This document shows positions 17,035 through 26,821 of a stretch of DNA of 56,996 bases, one piece after another; position 1 is the stretch's first letter, and each line of letters begins with the position of its first letter. The notes beneath the pieces are model-generated. The model searched no databases, was not told the origin of the DNA, and was given only the letters and a program-made list of their open reading frames with translations. Position numbers and translations under genes: made by a program. Source of the DNA: Oligoflexales bacterium (GTDB lineage Bacteria > Bdellovibrionota_B > Oligoflexia > Oligoflexales > JALZUQ01); NCBI GenBank assembly GCA_023301465.1, contig JALZUQ010000036.1:1-56996 (forward strand). Direction: 5' to 3'.

Positions 17035-17357
17035 TAAAACTATCTAAATCACGGTTGGTCAAGTTTATAGATTTCCTCTTCTATTTCTAAATAATTAGCT
17101 AAATGAAGCTCAGAAGAGGCATGTATATCATAGTGATTTATTAATTATAAGCTGTTGTTTTTATTGGGTTTGTTTATTTAATAGTGCTCTTTTTGGCTGC
17201 CCAGCAAACTAAAAAAATCTATTTTGGAACTTTTTGTGGAATTAGGAGTGGGTCTACGGAACTTTTCAAAACTGCTTTGTTTCAAAAATGATTCACACTT
17301 ATAACTATTACAGAGGACGAAAGTTCTAAAGTTCATTTTAAAATAAAAAGGAAAATA
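17035..17357 (+). other. intergenic region, 323 bp
   Basis: No gene seen. An 8-bp inverted repeat (CCTCTTCT and AGAAGAGG, about 17078-17120) with a loop of roughly 30 nt and no T-run follows cysS. Just before the next gene are a TATAAC-type -10 candidate near 17300 and a clear AAAAGGAAAA ribosome binding site. Confidence 0.4.
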
Positions 17358-17954
17358 ATGATGAAGTATTTAGTTTTAATGTTTACATTGGTTGGTTTCT
17401 CTCAAATGGCTACTGCTGGCTTGTTACGTAAGAGCCCACTTGCAAAAACAAGCAAAACCTACGTTTCTAAACAAGAATCAAAAAAGATTTACCGTGCAGA
17501 TATCACTGTATTTGATGACCGTAGTATCAAAGTTGATTTAGATCAGTTTCGCATTGCTTTGCCGATGGGTAGTCGATTTGATCGTCGTCCAGTTGCTATC
17601 AGAGAAAACGTTATGATTATGGATTCAATGCTTACAAGAATGGAAATGAATGAAATTGTTGATTTGTTGATTGAATTATCTGGAGCTGAAGTAAAACAAG
17701 TCGTAAGTCCAATGGTGTGTGCCATGGTTCCCCCAATCTATGCTACAAGATCTCCTCTTTCAATTGTTGGAGACTACAACTATAGAAGAGGCAGGTTTTA
17801 TAAGTCTATCTCAGAAGTGTTTAGTGACTCAGGTTGCTGGGAGTCTCATAAGACTTTCTTAGCTGAGCAAGAAGATCAAAAGCTAGCTTATGAGCTTATT
17901 GCTAAAATCACAAAAGTGGTTGATAGCATGATGAAGAAGTACACTGAAAAATAA
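17358..17954 (+). CDS. exported hypothetical protein
   Basis: 198 aa with AAAAGG upstream of ATG 17358. A signal peptide (about 20 residues, MATA-GLL) is followed by a basic N-terminus and an alpha/beta-looking domain. Two Cys (in VCAMV and GCWES) could form a disulfide. No membrane helix beyond the signal and no known catalytic motif. A strong terminator lies 17 nt after the stop, so the gene is monocistronic. Probably periplasmic. Family not recognised. Confidence 0.65.
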   Translation: MMKYLVLMFTLVGFSQMATAGLLRKSPLAKTSKTYVSKQESKKIYRADITVFDDRSIKVDLDQFRIALPMGSRFDRRPVAIRENVMIMDSMLTRMEMNEIVDLLIELSGAEVKQVVSPMVCAMVPPIYATRSPLSIVGDYNYRRGRFYKSISEVFSDSGCWESHKTFLAEQEDQKLAYELIAKITKVVDSMMKKYTEK

Positions 17955-17970
17955 ATGAAACGATATTCTA

Positions 17971-18003
17971 AAAAAACGAGGTTTAACGACCTCGTTTTTT
18001 TTA
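17971..18003 (+). terminator. bidirectional Rho-independent terminator
   Basis: Perfect 12-bp stem: AAAAAACGAGGT (17971-17982), loop TTAACG, ACCTCGTTTTTT (17989-18000) and further Ts. The A-run on the left gives a T-run on the minus strand. It therefore serves both the rightward exported-protein gene and the leftward DUF2079 gene. Confidence 0.92.
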
Positions 18004-19533
18004 TTAGTTAGGTTTATAATAAAAGTGAGAAATTTTGCTTTCTTTATAATCTTCATATTCCATTTGATTAGAGGTGATCCAATGGCAGTAATCGTAAAAG
18101 CTTGAGTAATGATAAGCCAAGCCTTGTGATTTTTTTGGGGGTGCTATTTTTTCACACCCTCCTTCAAAGGTTCTAAAATTAACTGATGTGATGACATGTT
18201 GAGTTTTATCAAAGTCATCTTTAGTGTTAGTCGTGGGGTTCCCTACAAAACCAAGAAGAACTTTGACGTTTCTATGGGTTTTAGCCAATTCAGTGACTTG
18301 AGACGCATCTGCTAAGATAAAATTTTCAACTGGAATGGTGCTTTTAATTTTTTGAAGTCTTTTTTTGATTGCAAAAACATGAGGGTTTTTGGCTGTTACA
18401 ACCGCTATATCTAAAGCTCCTTCTTTTGGGCTTAAAACAGAAAAATAGAGGCATGTTATCACTAAGGCAATAGATAAGTATCGTATAACAGGTTTTAGGT
18501 TTAGCAGTTTTGAATGTTTCACATTTGTTGCTCCAGCAGCCCAAAGAAAACCAAGAAATAAAAGAGGGTAATGGTTTCCAAAATGATGCACTTGAGAACT
18601 ATAAGCAACTAAAATTAGCATCACACCCGGTAGTGCTCCAAGAAGTGCATAACTAAACCCCAAGAAAGCAAAAAAACCGGTTGTTAAGCCAACAAAAAAG
18701 AAAGTTGTAAATGATCTTAGAGAGAATAGATTGTGAAACATGCTTTTTATAAGACCTACTTTACCGCCATCTGTGACGGCTGGGTTCATAAAATACCTCA
18801 TTCCATAATATGAGGGCATGTTTGTGTGTTTAGGCATCCAATATAAAAATAAAAATAAGAAAAAACCGATATTCAGTGCCGATAAAATGAGGAGTGTTGT
18901 TCTGTTTTTTTGGTGTTTGAACCCTAAAAGTGCACATGTGAAAAAATTAATGATCCAAATATTTTCTTTGCAAAGGCCTGCAATCAACAATGAAAAAGCA
19001 AGCCATTTAAGGTGCTTTTTCCAATTTATATTTTTTTCAGCTAGTAAATAACCATGGTAAATAAAGCAAGGTAGAGCAAAAATTTCTGGTACAAAGCCAT
19101 AATAAGTTCGTCCAAAGACACTTTGGTGCCAAAAAATGCTAATAATAAATGCAGAGAATACAAACTTTTTATTTTCAAAGTTTTTGTAGAATAGTTTTAT
19201 AAAAAGATAAACCGAGAATAAGTTACTTGCAATGGAAGCAAAGAAAAAAACTAGGGTGGTTTGCCAAAAATAATAAAATGGTAAAAGAATTAATATAATA
19301 GGTTGAAAATGGTGAGCCATGAAGTTTGTTTCAGATGTAATTGAACTGAAAAAATCTCCATGGTTCATAAAACTTGTGAGAACTTGAACATAAATGCCAG
19401 TATCAAAGGCGTGGACCAACGTTGAGCTTTCTCTCATAACTGCCAAGCCTAGGCTGATAATGACTGAGATCAAAAGAAAACAGCTAAGGCCTTTGTGGTC
19501 CTTGACAGAAAAGCGACTCATTGTTTGCCTCAA
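18004..19533 (-). CDS. DUF2079 polytopic membrane protein
   Basis: 509 aa with about ten hydrophobic segments. The N-terminal region has the DUF2079 signature: FDTGIYVQVLTSFMNHGDFFSS, then a FMAHHFQPI loop. Later come KENIW and the motif HFGNHYPLLFLGF. DUF2079 proteins resemble GT-C glycosyltransferases that use polyprenyl-phosphate sugars, with the catalytic Asp in the first periplasmic loop, here probably the D of FDTG. The function is not proven in any member known to me. Its start overlaps the fadA stop by 4 nt, so it is co-translated with the beta-oxidation genes, an unexpected pairing. Confidence 0.75.
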   Translation of the reverse strand: MRQTMSRFSVKDHKGLSCFLLISVIISLGLAVMRESSTLVHAFDTGIYVQVLTSFMNHGDFFSSITSETNFMAHHFQPIILILLPFYYFWQTTLVFFFASIASNLFSVYLFIKLFYKNFENKKFVFSAFIISIFWHQSVFGRTYYGFVPEIFALPCFIYHGYLLAEKNINWKKHLKWLAFSLLIAGLCKENIWIINFFTCALLGFKHQKNRTTLLILSALNIGFFLFLFLYWMPKHTNMPSYYGMRYFMNPAVTDGGKVGLIKSMFHNLFSLRSFTTFFFVGLTTGFFAFLGFSYALLGALPGVMLILVAYSSQVHHFGNHYPLLFLGFLWAAGATNVKHSKLLNLKPVIRYLSIALVITCLYFSVLSPKEGALDIAVVTAKNPHVFAIKKRLQKIKSTIPVENFILADASQVTELAKTHRNVKVLLGFVGNPTTNTKDDFDKTQHVITSVNFRTFEGGCEKIAPPKKSQGLAYHYSSFYDYCHWITSNQMEYEDYKESKISHFYYKPN

Positions 19534-20708
19534 GCTAAGTTTTCAAAAATCCCTGCAGCACCCATTCCAGTTCCGATACACATGGTTACCATACCGTATT
19601 TTTGTTTATCTCTTTTCATTCCATATAGTAGGCTCGCAGATAATTTTGCACCAGTCGCACCTAGTGGGTGACCTAGAGAAATAGCTCCACCGGTTGGGTT
19701 AACTCTAGAAGGGTCTAGTTTAAGCTCTTTCATCACTGCAATAGATTGAGAGGCAAACGCTTCGTTTAGTTCAATGCGTTCTATGCTTGATGCCTCAATA
19801 CCCGCTTGCTTGCATGCAAGTGGAATAGCGGCAACAGGTCCAATCCCCATAATCTTAGGGTCAACACCTGCTACTTGAAACCCACAAAATCTCGCCATAG
19901 GCGTGAGGTTATGCTTTTTTAAGTAGGTTTCAGATACAACCAATGCGATCGCAGCCCCATCAGACATTTGAGAACTATTACCCGCTGTGACACTGCCACC
20001 TGTCTTAAAAACAGATCTTAACTTTCCAAGTGCTTCGACACTGGTATCTGCTCTCGCACCTTCGTCAGTATCGATGGTGATTGTTTTTTCTTGAACAATT
20101 CCATTTTTGTCGAGCTTTCTTCTTTTTACATCCACTGGAAGGATCTCGTCTTTAAATAGTCCGCCTTGAATGGCTGCGATTGATTTTTTGTGTGACCAAA
20201 GAGAAAACTCATCTTGTTCCGTACGAGACACCTTGTATTTATCAGCAACATTTTCTGCTGTAAGACCCATGCCAAGATAAAACTCAGGGTGAGTATCCAT
20301 AACCTCACCAGAGGCGACAACTTTATTTCCCATCATTGGCACCATACTCATAGACTCCGTACCGCCTGCCAAAAAGCAGTGTCCAGCACCTGAACGGATG
20401 AGGTTTGCTGCAGACGCAATGGTTTGTAGTCCTGATGAACAAAACCGGTTGATGGTCATTCCGGGTACGCCCTCAGGAAGTCCAGCCATTAAAACAGCCA
20501 TACGAGCAATATTCATTCCTTGCTCAGCTTCAGGCATGGCACATCCAATCAAAGCATCTTCAATGGTATTTGGATCAATGCCGGAGTCTTTTACAACGCC
20601 TCGAATAATGTCTGCACAAAGTTCATCAGGGCGTTTGTGGGCAAACCCCCCGCGAAAAGCTTTGGTGATGGCACTTCTTTTAATATGTGTAATATATGCT
20701 TGTTCCAT
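19530..20708 (-). CDS. fadA: acetyl-CoA acyltransferase (3-ketoacyl-CoA thiolase)
   Basis: 392 aa, normal for thiolases. Catalyses thiolytic cleavage of 3-ketoacyl-CoA in fatty-acid beta-oxidation. Active-site nucleophile Cys in INRFCSSGLQ near 90, NEAFA with the catalytic His/Asn region, GGAISLGHPLGATGA with the second catalytic His, and the C-terminal Cys in MCIGTGMGAAG. Lies 35 nt after fadN and overlaps the DUF2079 gene by 4 nt, so it is part of a leftward operon tkt-fadN-fadA-DUF2079. Cytosolic. Confidence 0.95.
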   Translation of the reverse strand: MEQAYITHIKRSAITKAFRGGFAHKRPDELCADIIRGVVKDSGIDPNTIEDALIGCAMPEAEQGMNIARMAVLMAGLPEGVPGMTINRFCSSGLQTIASAANLIRSGAGHCFLAGGTESMSMVPMMGNKVVASGEVMDTHPEFYLGMGLTAENVADKYKVSRTEQDEFSLWSHKKSIAAIQGGLFKDEILPVDVKRRKLDKNGIVQEKTITIDTDEGARADTSVEALGKLRSVFKTGGSVTAGNSSQMSDGAAIALVVSETYLKKHNLTPMARFCGFQVAGVDPKIMGIGPVAAIPLACKQAGIEASSIERIELNEAFASQSIAVMKELKLDPSRVNPTGGAISLGHPLGATGAKLSASLLYGMKRDKQKYGMVTMCIGTGMGAAGIFENLA

Positions 20709-20743
20709 TTATTTGGCTCCTTGTTTGAGTATCAACTTCAAAA

Positions 20744-23164
20744 TCAGTTTCTTAGTGGTTTTCCCTTTTTAAGCATGTGCTCAATACGTTCTTTTGTTTT
20801 TTGGGTTTTACAAAGTTCAACAAAATTCACTCGCTCTAAGTTGAGAAATTGTTGTTCGGAAATTCTTGAGCCTCCATCAATTTCACCACCGCAAAGAACT
20901 TTTGCAACTTGAGTTGCAATGTGAGCATCGTGTTCTGACAGCTGACGGCCTTCAAGCATATTGTAGAGCATCATTCTAAATGTCTGAACACCAGGATTTC
21001 CAAGGACTTTAACACCTGTTCTTGGAAGTTTTGGTCTAAAGCCAAGTTGAAGCATTTCGATGACTTTAAGTTTTGCGTGAGCTGTTTGGCGGTCTCTATT
21101 CATGGTGATGCTTGTTTCTGGTCCGTATATACCCGCTTCGACGGCGTCATCTCCTGATGCAGAAACCTTCGCAAGTCCAATTAACATGAACATTTTTTGA
21201 AGGAACTTAAACGGATCACTGTCTCCAAGAGCTGCTTGATCATATGCTCTTAGTGCAAACTCCTTACAACCACCGGCAGCAGGAATAAGACCAACTCCCA
21301 TTTCTACAAGTCCAGCGTAGGTCTCACTAGCAGCAACTCTATGATGAGTGTGAAGACTTACTTCGCATCCACCACCTAAAACCATCCCGTGTGGGCAACC
21401 CACAACAGGGAAAGGAGCAAACTTTAGAAGCTGCATGGCACCCTGAAAAGTACGAATGAGCTTGTCGATAGCATCCCAGTTTTTATCATTAATGTAAGTG
21501 AGGATTTGAGAAAGATCCGCACCTGCAGAAAAATGTTGTCCATCATTCGCAACAACCATTCCTTCAAAATGAGTATTCACATGAGCAATAGCTTTAGGAA
21601 TAAATTCATTCATTGCCGTATTGAGTGAGTTCATTTTAGAGTGGAAAGTCAGGCAAGCAATTCCATCACCAATATCCATCAATGAGATGGAATCATTTCC
21701 CATTAAGTACCTTGGGTCCTCGGTATCATGCTTTTTAGGAAGCTTGACATGATATAAAGGCGATTCAATTTTTTTGTATTTTTTGAGATCACATTGCCAT
21801 TCGTCTTGAAGCCCAGTGCGTTCCCACTGTGGATCATTAGGAGAAGGTTTATAAAACTGCGTGCCTTTACCAAGCCAATCAGCAGTAGGCCTGCCTAGGT
21901 CTTGCATAACGGCGTGGACTTTTTCTGTGCCAATACCCTGGTACAGTTCTAGTGGCCCCCATTTCCATCCATAACCCCAACGCATTGCATCATCAATTGC
22001 TTTTGGTGATGAGCTAGCAATATCGTTTACTAATAACGTACTATAGTTGACAACATCAGCTAATGATAACCTTACAAGTTCAGCGTATTTATCGTTTTGA
22101 TCCATTGCGTAAGACAGTTTTGCAAAAGTCGTTTTTTGTTTGAGTGCGTCTTTTAGCCAAGGTATCTGAGGTCTTTCAGCTGGAACCCAAGTTTTTGTTT
22201 CTGGGCGGTAAGCATGAATCACAGACTTGCCTTTTTCTTTGACGCGTTTGTAGGTACCGCATCCGCTTTTACTTCCAAAGTGGCCATCTTCGATGAGGCC
22301 TTCCATCCAGCTCGGAAGCTTAAAAAAGTCATGGTACGGATCATCTGTAATCTTATCGTAGACATTTTTGGCAACAAGTTGGTAGGTGTCAAGCCCAACG
22401 ACATCAAGAGTTCTGAAAGTGGCTGACTTCGGGCGGTCCCAAAGTTTTCCAGTGAGGGCGTCGACTTCTTCGATATTAATTCCCAAACGTTCAGCATGGT
22501 GGATAGTGGTATTACAGCCTAGAACTCCAATTCGGTTTCCTATAAAGTTAATGCTGTCAGTAGCATGAACAATGCCTTTACCAAGTCGAAACTCAATCCA
22601 AGCAGAAAGATCGTTTAATAAGTTAATATTAGTTCTTCCTTGAGGGATCACTTCTACGAGTTTCATGTAACGAGGTGGGTTAAAAAAGTGTACACCAAAA
22701 AAAGAGGTTTGAAACTCTTCGGGAAGTGTCTTTGCTATATCTCCTACAGGGATCCCTGAAGTATTGGATGTGATAGGAACGCCAGGTCTTGCATATTTTG
22801 TGACTTCAGCAAAGAGTTTCTTCTTGATGTCAATTCTCTCGACGATGGCTTCAATGACCCAATCACAATCTGCAAGGACAGACATATCGTCTTCAAAGTT
22901 TCCGGGAATGATTTTTTCTAAAACGCTACTTGTCATTAACGGCGAAGGTTTTAGTTTTTGGAGAACGCCAAGTGCTCTGACGGCACGCCATGATCTTGGA
23001 GCAAAGCCTTTGAGAGCTTTTTTTAACTTCTTATCTTCAGGTACATCATCTCCACCTAAATCTAGCAGGTGAGTCCGTACTCCTGCTGCTGCAAGGTGGG
23101 CAGCAATCTGTGCTCCCATGACACCGGCACCTAAAACAGCTGCACGTCTTATCTTTATGGTCAT
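20744..23164 (-). CDS. fadN: 3-hydroxyacyl-CoA dehydrogenase/enoyl-CoA hydratase, FadN type
   Basis: 806 aa. The dehydrogenase part comes first (GAGVMGAQIAAHLAAAGV at residues 12-29, then NTSGIPVGD, FFGVHFFNPP and NFIGNRIG) and the crotonase part is C-terminal (FSAGADLSQI near 545, GMVLGGGCEVSLHTHH and EMGVGLIPAAGG). This domain order is that of Bacillus FadN, and the reverse of E. coli FadB. It hydrates enoyl-CoA and oxidises 3-hydroxyacyl-CoA with NAD+. The product goes to FadA, encoded 35 nt downstream. Starts with ATG 23164 and has a weak ribosome binding site. Confidence 0.94.
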   Translation of the reverse strand: MTIKIRRAAVLGAGVMGAQIAAHLAAAGVRTHLLDLGGDDVPEDKKLKKALKGFAPRSWRAVRALGVLQKLKPSPLMTSSVLEKIIPGNFEDDMSVLADCDWVIEAIVERIDIKKKLFAEVTKYARPGVPITSNTSGIPVGDIAKTLPEEFQTSFFGVHFFNPPRYMKLVEVIPQGRTNINLLNDLSAWIEFRLGKGIVHATDSINFIGNRIGVLGCNTTIHHAERLGINIEEVDALTGKLWDRPKSATFRTLDVVGLDTYQLVAKNVYDKITDDPYHDFFKLPSWMEGLIEDGHFGSKSGCGTYKRVKEKGKSVIHAYRPETKTWVPAERPQIPWLKDALKQKTTFAKLSYAMDQNDKYAELVRLSLADVVNYSTLLVNDIASSSPKAIDDAMRWGYGWKWGPLELYQGIGTEKVHAVMQDLGRPTADWLGKGTQFYKPSPNDPQWERTGLQDEWQCDLKKYKKIESPLYHVKLPKKHDTEDPRYLMGNDSISLMDIGDGIACLTFHSKMNSLNTAMNEFIPKAIAHVNTHFEGMVVANDGQHFSAGADLSQILTYINDKNWDAIDKLIRTFQGAMQLLKFAPFPVVGCPHGMVLGGGCEVSLHTHHRVAASETYAGLVEMGVGLIPAAGGCKEFALRAYDQAALGDSDPFKFLQKMFMLIGLAKVSASGDDAVEAGIYGPETSITMNRDRQTAHAKLKVIEMLQLGFRPKLPRTGVKVLGNPGVQTFRMMLYNMLEGRQLSEHDAHIATQVAKVLCGGEIDGGSRISEQQFLNLERVNFVELCKTQKTKERIEHMLKKGKPLRN

Positions 23165-23197
23165 CTTCTGCTTCTCCTCAAGGTAAATAAGTCTAAA

Positions 23198-25150
23198 TTA
23201 ACTAAAGTAGTTTTCAATTTTTGGTTTAATTTGCTCTGCCGTAAAGCCGTACTTATGAGCAAGGTCTGCCGCTGGGGCCGACTCACCGAAATGGTCGATC
23301 CCAATCATTAATCCTTGGTCTCCCACAAATCTTTCCCAACCTAAGGTTGTTCCAGCTTCAATGGAAACTCTTTGTTTGATTTCTCTTCCGAGAACTTTTT
23401 CTTTGTAAGATTTTTCTTGTTCAAAAAACAGTTTCCAGCAAGGAATTGAAACGACTCGTGTTTTATGATCGCTGAGAGACTTTGCAACATTCATTGCAAG
23501 CTCAACTTCACTACCTGTTGCAAAAATTATGGTGTCTGGGTCTTTAACATCATGAAGAATATAAGCACCTTTTTTTATGTCAGCAACATGTTGCTCTCTC
23601 ACTAATTGAGGAAGCTTTTGTCTCGTTAGAATCAGAGCAGATGGGAATTTATGATTAAACCCAACACGCATCATTTCTTCGGTTTCTTTTCCATCGCAAG
23701 GACGCATGACATAAAACTGAGGGATGGTTCTCAGAGACATGACATGCTCAATAGGCTGGTGAGTAGGGCCGTCTTCTCCAAGCATAAACGAATCATGACT
23801 AAACTCGTGAATCACTCTCGCTTCTTGCAAGGCACCTAAACGAAGTGCTGCTCTTGAATAGTCTGAAAAGCTAAGAAAAGTCGCGTCAAAGGGAGTCATG
23901 CCGCCATGAAGTGCCATACCATTACAGATTGCAGACATTGGAAACTCTCTTACACCAAAGGCGATGTTACGCCCTTGATAACTTGTTTTTTGAAAATCTC
24001 CCACGGCTTTTGCAAATCCACCCGTCATGTTGGAAGGTTCTAAATCTGCACTGCCTCCCATAAGATCTTGTCTTTCGTGGCTCCATTTCTCTAAGATACG
24101 ACCAAAAGAATTTCTAGTAGCCTCTTTAGAGTCTGCCGGATATTCAAGGGTGCTAAGGTTTTGGTTTGGAGAAAAGTATCCATCGTATTTTTGTCTAAAA
24201 TCTTTATCGTTTAATTTAGACTCAAGTGTTTCTCTCCACTTTTTTGCTTCATTTGATTTTTGAGGAAAGTTTTTTCGGTAGTCATTCAAAGATTCTGATG
24301 AGATATAAAATTCTTTTCCTTCTGGAATACCAAGTGCTTCTTTTGTAGCTGCAAGTTCATCTGCAGGCAAAGGAGCACCATGGGTTTTGTGTTCGCCTTC
24401 GAGAGTTTTTGCACCTTTTGCAATAATAGTGTTTCCAATAATAAGTAATGGTTTTTGACGTCCTTCTTTGCGGGAGTGAGCAAGAGACTTTTCGATAGCA
24501 CCATGATCATATCCGTCAATTTCTATGACTTCCCAACCAAAGCCTTCAAAAATCTTTTTTTCGTCATCAGAACTTACTCTATTAATATCACCAGAGATTT
24601 GTTTGCGGTTTTTGTCATAAAACCAAATAAGATTATCAAGCCCAAGGTGACCTGCAATTGATGCGGAGCCAAGAGTGATATCTTCTTGCATGCACCCATC
24701 ACCTACAAGCACGTAAGTTTTTTTATTAAAAAGATCGTTAGATAATGAAGCTCCATGATGTTTGGATGCCATTGCCATTCCCACAGACATGGCAGCTCCC
24801 TGTCCTAGTGGGCCAGTCGTACACTCAACTCCAGGAGTAAGGTGGTTTTCTGGATGTCCAGGAGTTAGGGAACCCAGTTGTCGAAAGTTCTCTAGTTCGG
24901 TTTTATCTAGCCAGCCATTTGCGTGAAGAATGGCATAAAGTTGCATAGACATATGACCTGCACTTAAAACAAATCGGTCACGTCCCATCCACTTTGGGTC
25001 TTCAGGGTCAAAGCTTAAAAAGTCGCGGTACAATATAGTAACAAAATCCATGGAACCCATGGCTCCACCCGGGTGTCCGCTTTTCGCACGGTTGACACCG
25101 TCGATAATCATGCCTTTTAAATAGTTGACGAGTTGGTGTGTAGTGCTCAC
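23198..25150 (-). CDS. tkt: transketolase
   Basis: 650 aa, the normal length. Transfers two-carbon ketol units in the pentose phosphate pathway with thiamine diphosphate. N-terminal RAKSGHPGGAMGS, LSAGHMSMQLYA, GPLGQG and the ThDP motif GDGCMQE with a following N. The pyrimidine domain has GGSADLEPSN, FGVREFPM and THQPIEHV. The C-terminal domain carries GSEVELAMN. First gene of the leftward operon with the beta-oxidation genes, 33 nt before fadN. No clear metabolic reason for the pairing apart from shared carbon-flux control. Confidence 0.96.
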   Translation of the reverse strand: MSTTHQLVNYLKGMIIDGVNRAKSGHPGGAMGSMDFVTILYRDFLSFDPEDPKWMGRDRFVLSAGHMSMQLYAILHANGWLDKTELENFRQLGSLTPGHPENHLTPGVECTTGPLGQGAAMSVGMAMASKHHGASLSNDLFNKKTYVLVGDGCMQEDITLGSASIAGHLGLDNLIWFYDKNRKQISGDINRVSSDDEKKIFEGFGWEVIEIDGYDHGAIEKSLAHSRKEGRQKPLLIIGNTIIAKGAKTLEGEHKTHGAPLPADELAATKEALGIPEGKEFYISSESLNDYRKNFPQKSNEAKKWRETLESKLNDKDFRQKYDGYFSPNQNLSTLEYPADSKEATRNSFGRILEKWSHERQDLMGGSADLEPSNMTGGFAKAVGDFQKTSYQGRNIAFGVREFPMSAICNGMALHGGMTPFDATFLSFSDYSRAALRLGALQEARVIHEFSHDSFMLGEDGPTHQPIEHVMSLRTIPQFYVMRPCDGKETEEMMRVGFNHKFPSALILTRQKLPQLVREQHVADIKKGAYILHDVKDPDTIIFATGSEVELAMNVAKSLSDHKTRVVSIPCWKLFFEQEKSYKEKVLGREIKQRVSIEAGTTLGWERFVGDQGLMIGIDHFGESAPAADLAHKYGFTAEQIKPKIENYFS

Positions 25151-25348
25151 GTTTTATTCTCCCTAAATTTTCCGCAACATTAACAAATTGCTAGGCAAAG
25201 TGCATTAAGGGGAATATGAAGTGCATGTGTAAAGAGCAGTAAACACCATGCAATACCGTTAAAAAAAGATGCTTTTTTATAATGACGAAATCATCAGGAA
25301 TGATAGATTCATGGTTTAAGTTAATGCATGCGACATAAAGGGTCTATC

Positions 25349-26821
25349 ATGGACAAATTGATAAGAATTCAATCAGCTTGTTTGCCTGCAACGCAGTCAT
25401 TTGCACGAATACTTCCAAAATTATTTTTGCAGCTTGTATTGCTGTGCTTTGTATTGACTATGTTATCACCAACGGCTCTTTTGGCTCAGCAAGGCACTGC
25501 TGCCGGTTGCCTTATTACCAATGCTGATAAAAAGATCCTTTTTGTGAAAGATACTTGGTCAGGGCGTTGGTCGCTTCCGGGTGGTCGCTGCGGCAAAGAG
25601 ACTCCTCGCCAATGTGCAGAGCGTGAAGCAAAAGAAGAAATTGGTTTAAAGTTCACGGCTGGGGATCTTTTTCTTCAAGCAGAAAAATTTAAGCTCTTTG
25701 ATTGCCATACATCAGAAATGATGGAGTTCTTTTCGTCTTCGCGTGGTGGTCTCGATCATCTTTGGGTTCCCATGACTGAGAAGCATGAGATCAGAAGTGT
25801 AGCATTTATTGAACCCGGTACTGATATCCCGTGGAGTGACCCACGTTGGAAGTTTTTAAAAGGTTCGTTGCTTCTTAAAAACCAGTTTGAGAATCAAATG
25901 GAATTTACCCTTAGTCCATCTCCATCAAAAGAGGTGAAAAGTCATGTAAATTATGCTCAACCTTATCAGGCAAAAGCAGCAAGGCTTTCAACGAGTCTAC
26001 AAAAATTTTCATGGTTAGATATCCCTATGAAAGTTTCTAGCTTTTTATCTGAAGAGTTGTTTTTTATATTATTGATCCCTCTTATGCTTCTTGTATTGAG
26101 GGTTCCTCAACATAGGGTTTGGCAGTTTCTTTTATTATTAATGATATGTGGAGCGATCAACCAAATCCTAAAATTCAGTTTCAACTTTCCTAGGCCAAGT
26201 GACTTATTTCCTGCAATGGCACTTTCTAAAGCGTCTGGGCATGGTTTTCCAAGCGGTCATACAATGGCTGCAACGGTTTGTTGGTTGTTTTTATTTTCCT
26301 TACACCCAAGAATTTGGACAGGGATTTTAGGTGGGCTTTTGATCATTTCAGGAGGCTTTTCAAGAATCTATTTGGGAGTGCATTTTTACCATGATGTGGT
26401 TTTTGGGTGGTTGTTTGGTGGGTTGGTTTTAGCTTTGGTTTGGCTCTTGTTAGGCCGTTTTAGAACGTTAGTCTTTCGGCACTTTTTGATAGCTTTTTTT
26501 ATCACTTTGGGCTGTTTTTGTTTTACATTTGATCCCGGTAGCCTTCGTCTTGTGTGGATTTGTATTGGTGTGACTATGGCTTTTAAGTTTTGTGGTATTA
26601 ACCAACGCAAGACCATGTCTCTTCCTATGAATATGATTTATTGGGTGTTAACGGTTGCTGTGTTAGCTGGTTTGTATTTTGGAACTAAATACATTGTCCC
26701 AGAAGAAGGGTATACAACTCTTTATATTACGATAGTTTCTGCTCAGAGTTTTTTATTAGGATTCCTATTAATGTATTTGCCCATAAAATTTTCTCATAAG
26801 ACATCTGCTATTGGTGTTTAA
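25349..26821 (+). CDS. exported bifunctional NUDIX hydrolase/PAP2 phosphatase
   Basis: 490 aa from ATG 25349, which has AAAGGG upstream (ATG 25328 is also in frame). An N-terminal hydrophobic segment (about 24-45, ending PTALLAQQ) looks like a signal peptide or anchor. The NUDIX domain follows, with an exact box at about 78-100 (G-x5-E-x7-REAKEEIGL). The C-terminal half is a PAP2 domain with five or six membrane helices and all three motifs: K-x6-RP near 275, PSGH near 300 and SR-x5-H-x3-D near 338. Both domains remove phosphates from diphosphates and could act in sequence on a lipid or nucleotide diphosphate at the periplasmic face. Its 3' end overlaps epmB by 11 nt. Confidence 0.85.
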   Translation: MDKLIRIQSACLPATQSFARILPKLFLQLVLLCFVLTMLSPTALLAQQGTAAGCLITNADKKILFVKDTWSGRWSLPGGRCGKETPRQCAEREAKEEIGLKFTAGDLFLQAEKFKLFDCHTSEMMEFFSSSRGGLDHLWVPMTEKHEIRSVAFIEPGTDIPWSDPRWKFLKGSLLLKNQFENQMEFTLSPSPSKEVKSHVNYAQPYQAKAARLSTSLQKFSWLDIPMKVSSFLSEELFFILLIPLMLLVLRVPQHRVWQFLLLLMICGAINQILKFSFNFPRPSDLFPAMALSKASGHGFPSGHTMAATVCWLFLFSLHPRIWTGILGGLLIISGGFSRIYLGVHFYHDVVFGWLFGGLVLALVWLLLGRFRTLVFRHFLIAFFITLGCFCFTFDPGSLRLVWICIGVTMAFKFCGINQRKTMSLPMNMIYWVLTVAVLAGLYFGTKYIVPEEGYTTLYITIVSAQSFLLGFLLMYLPIKFSHKTSAIGV

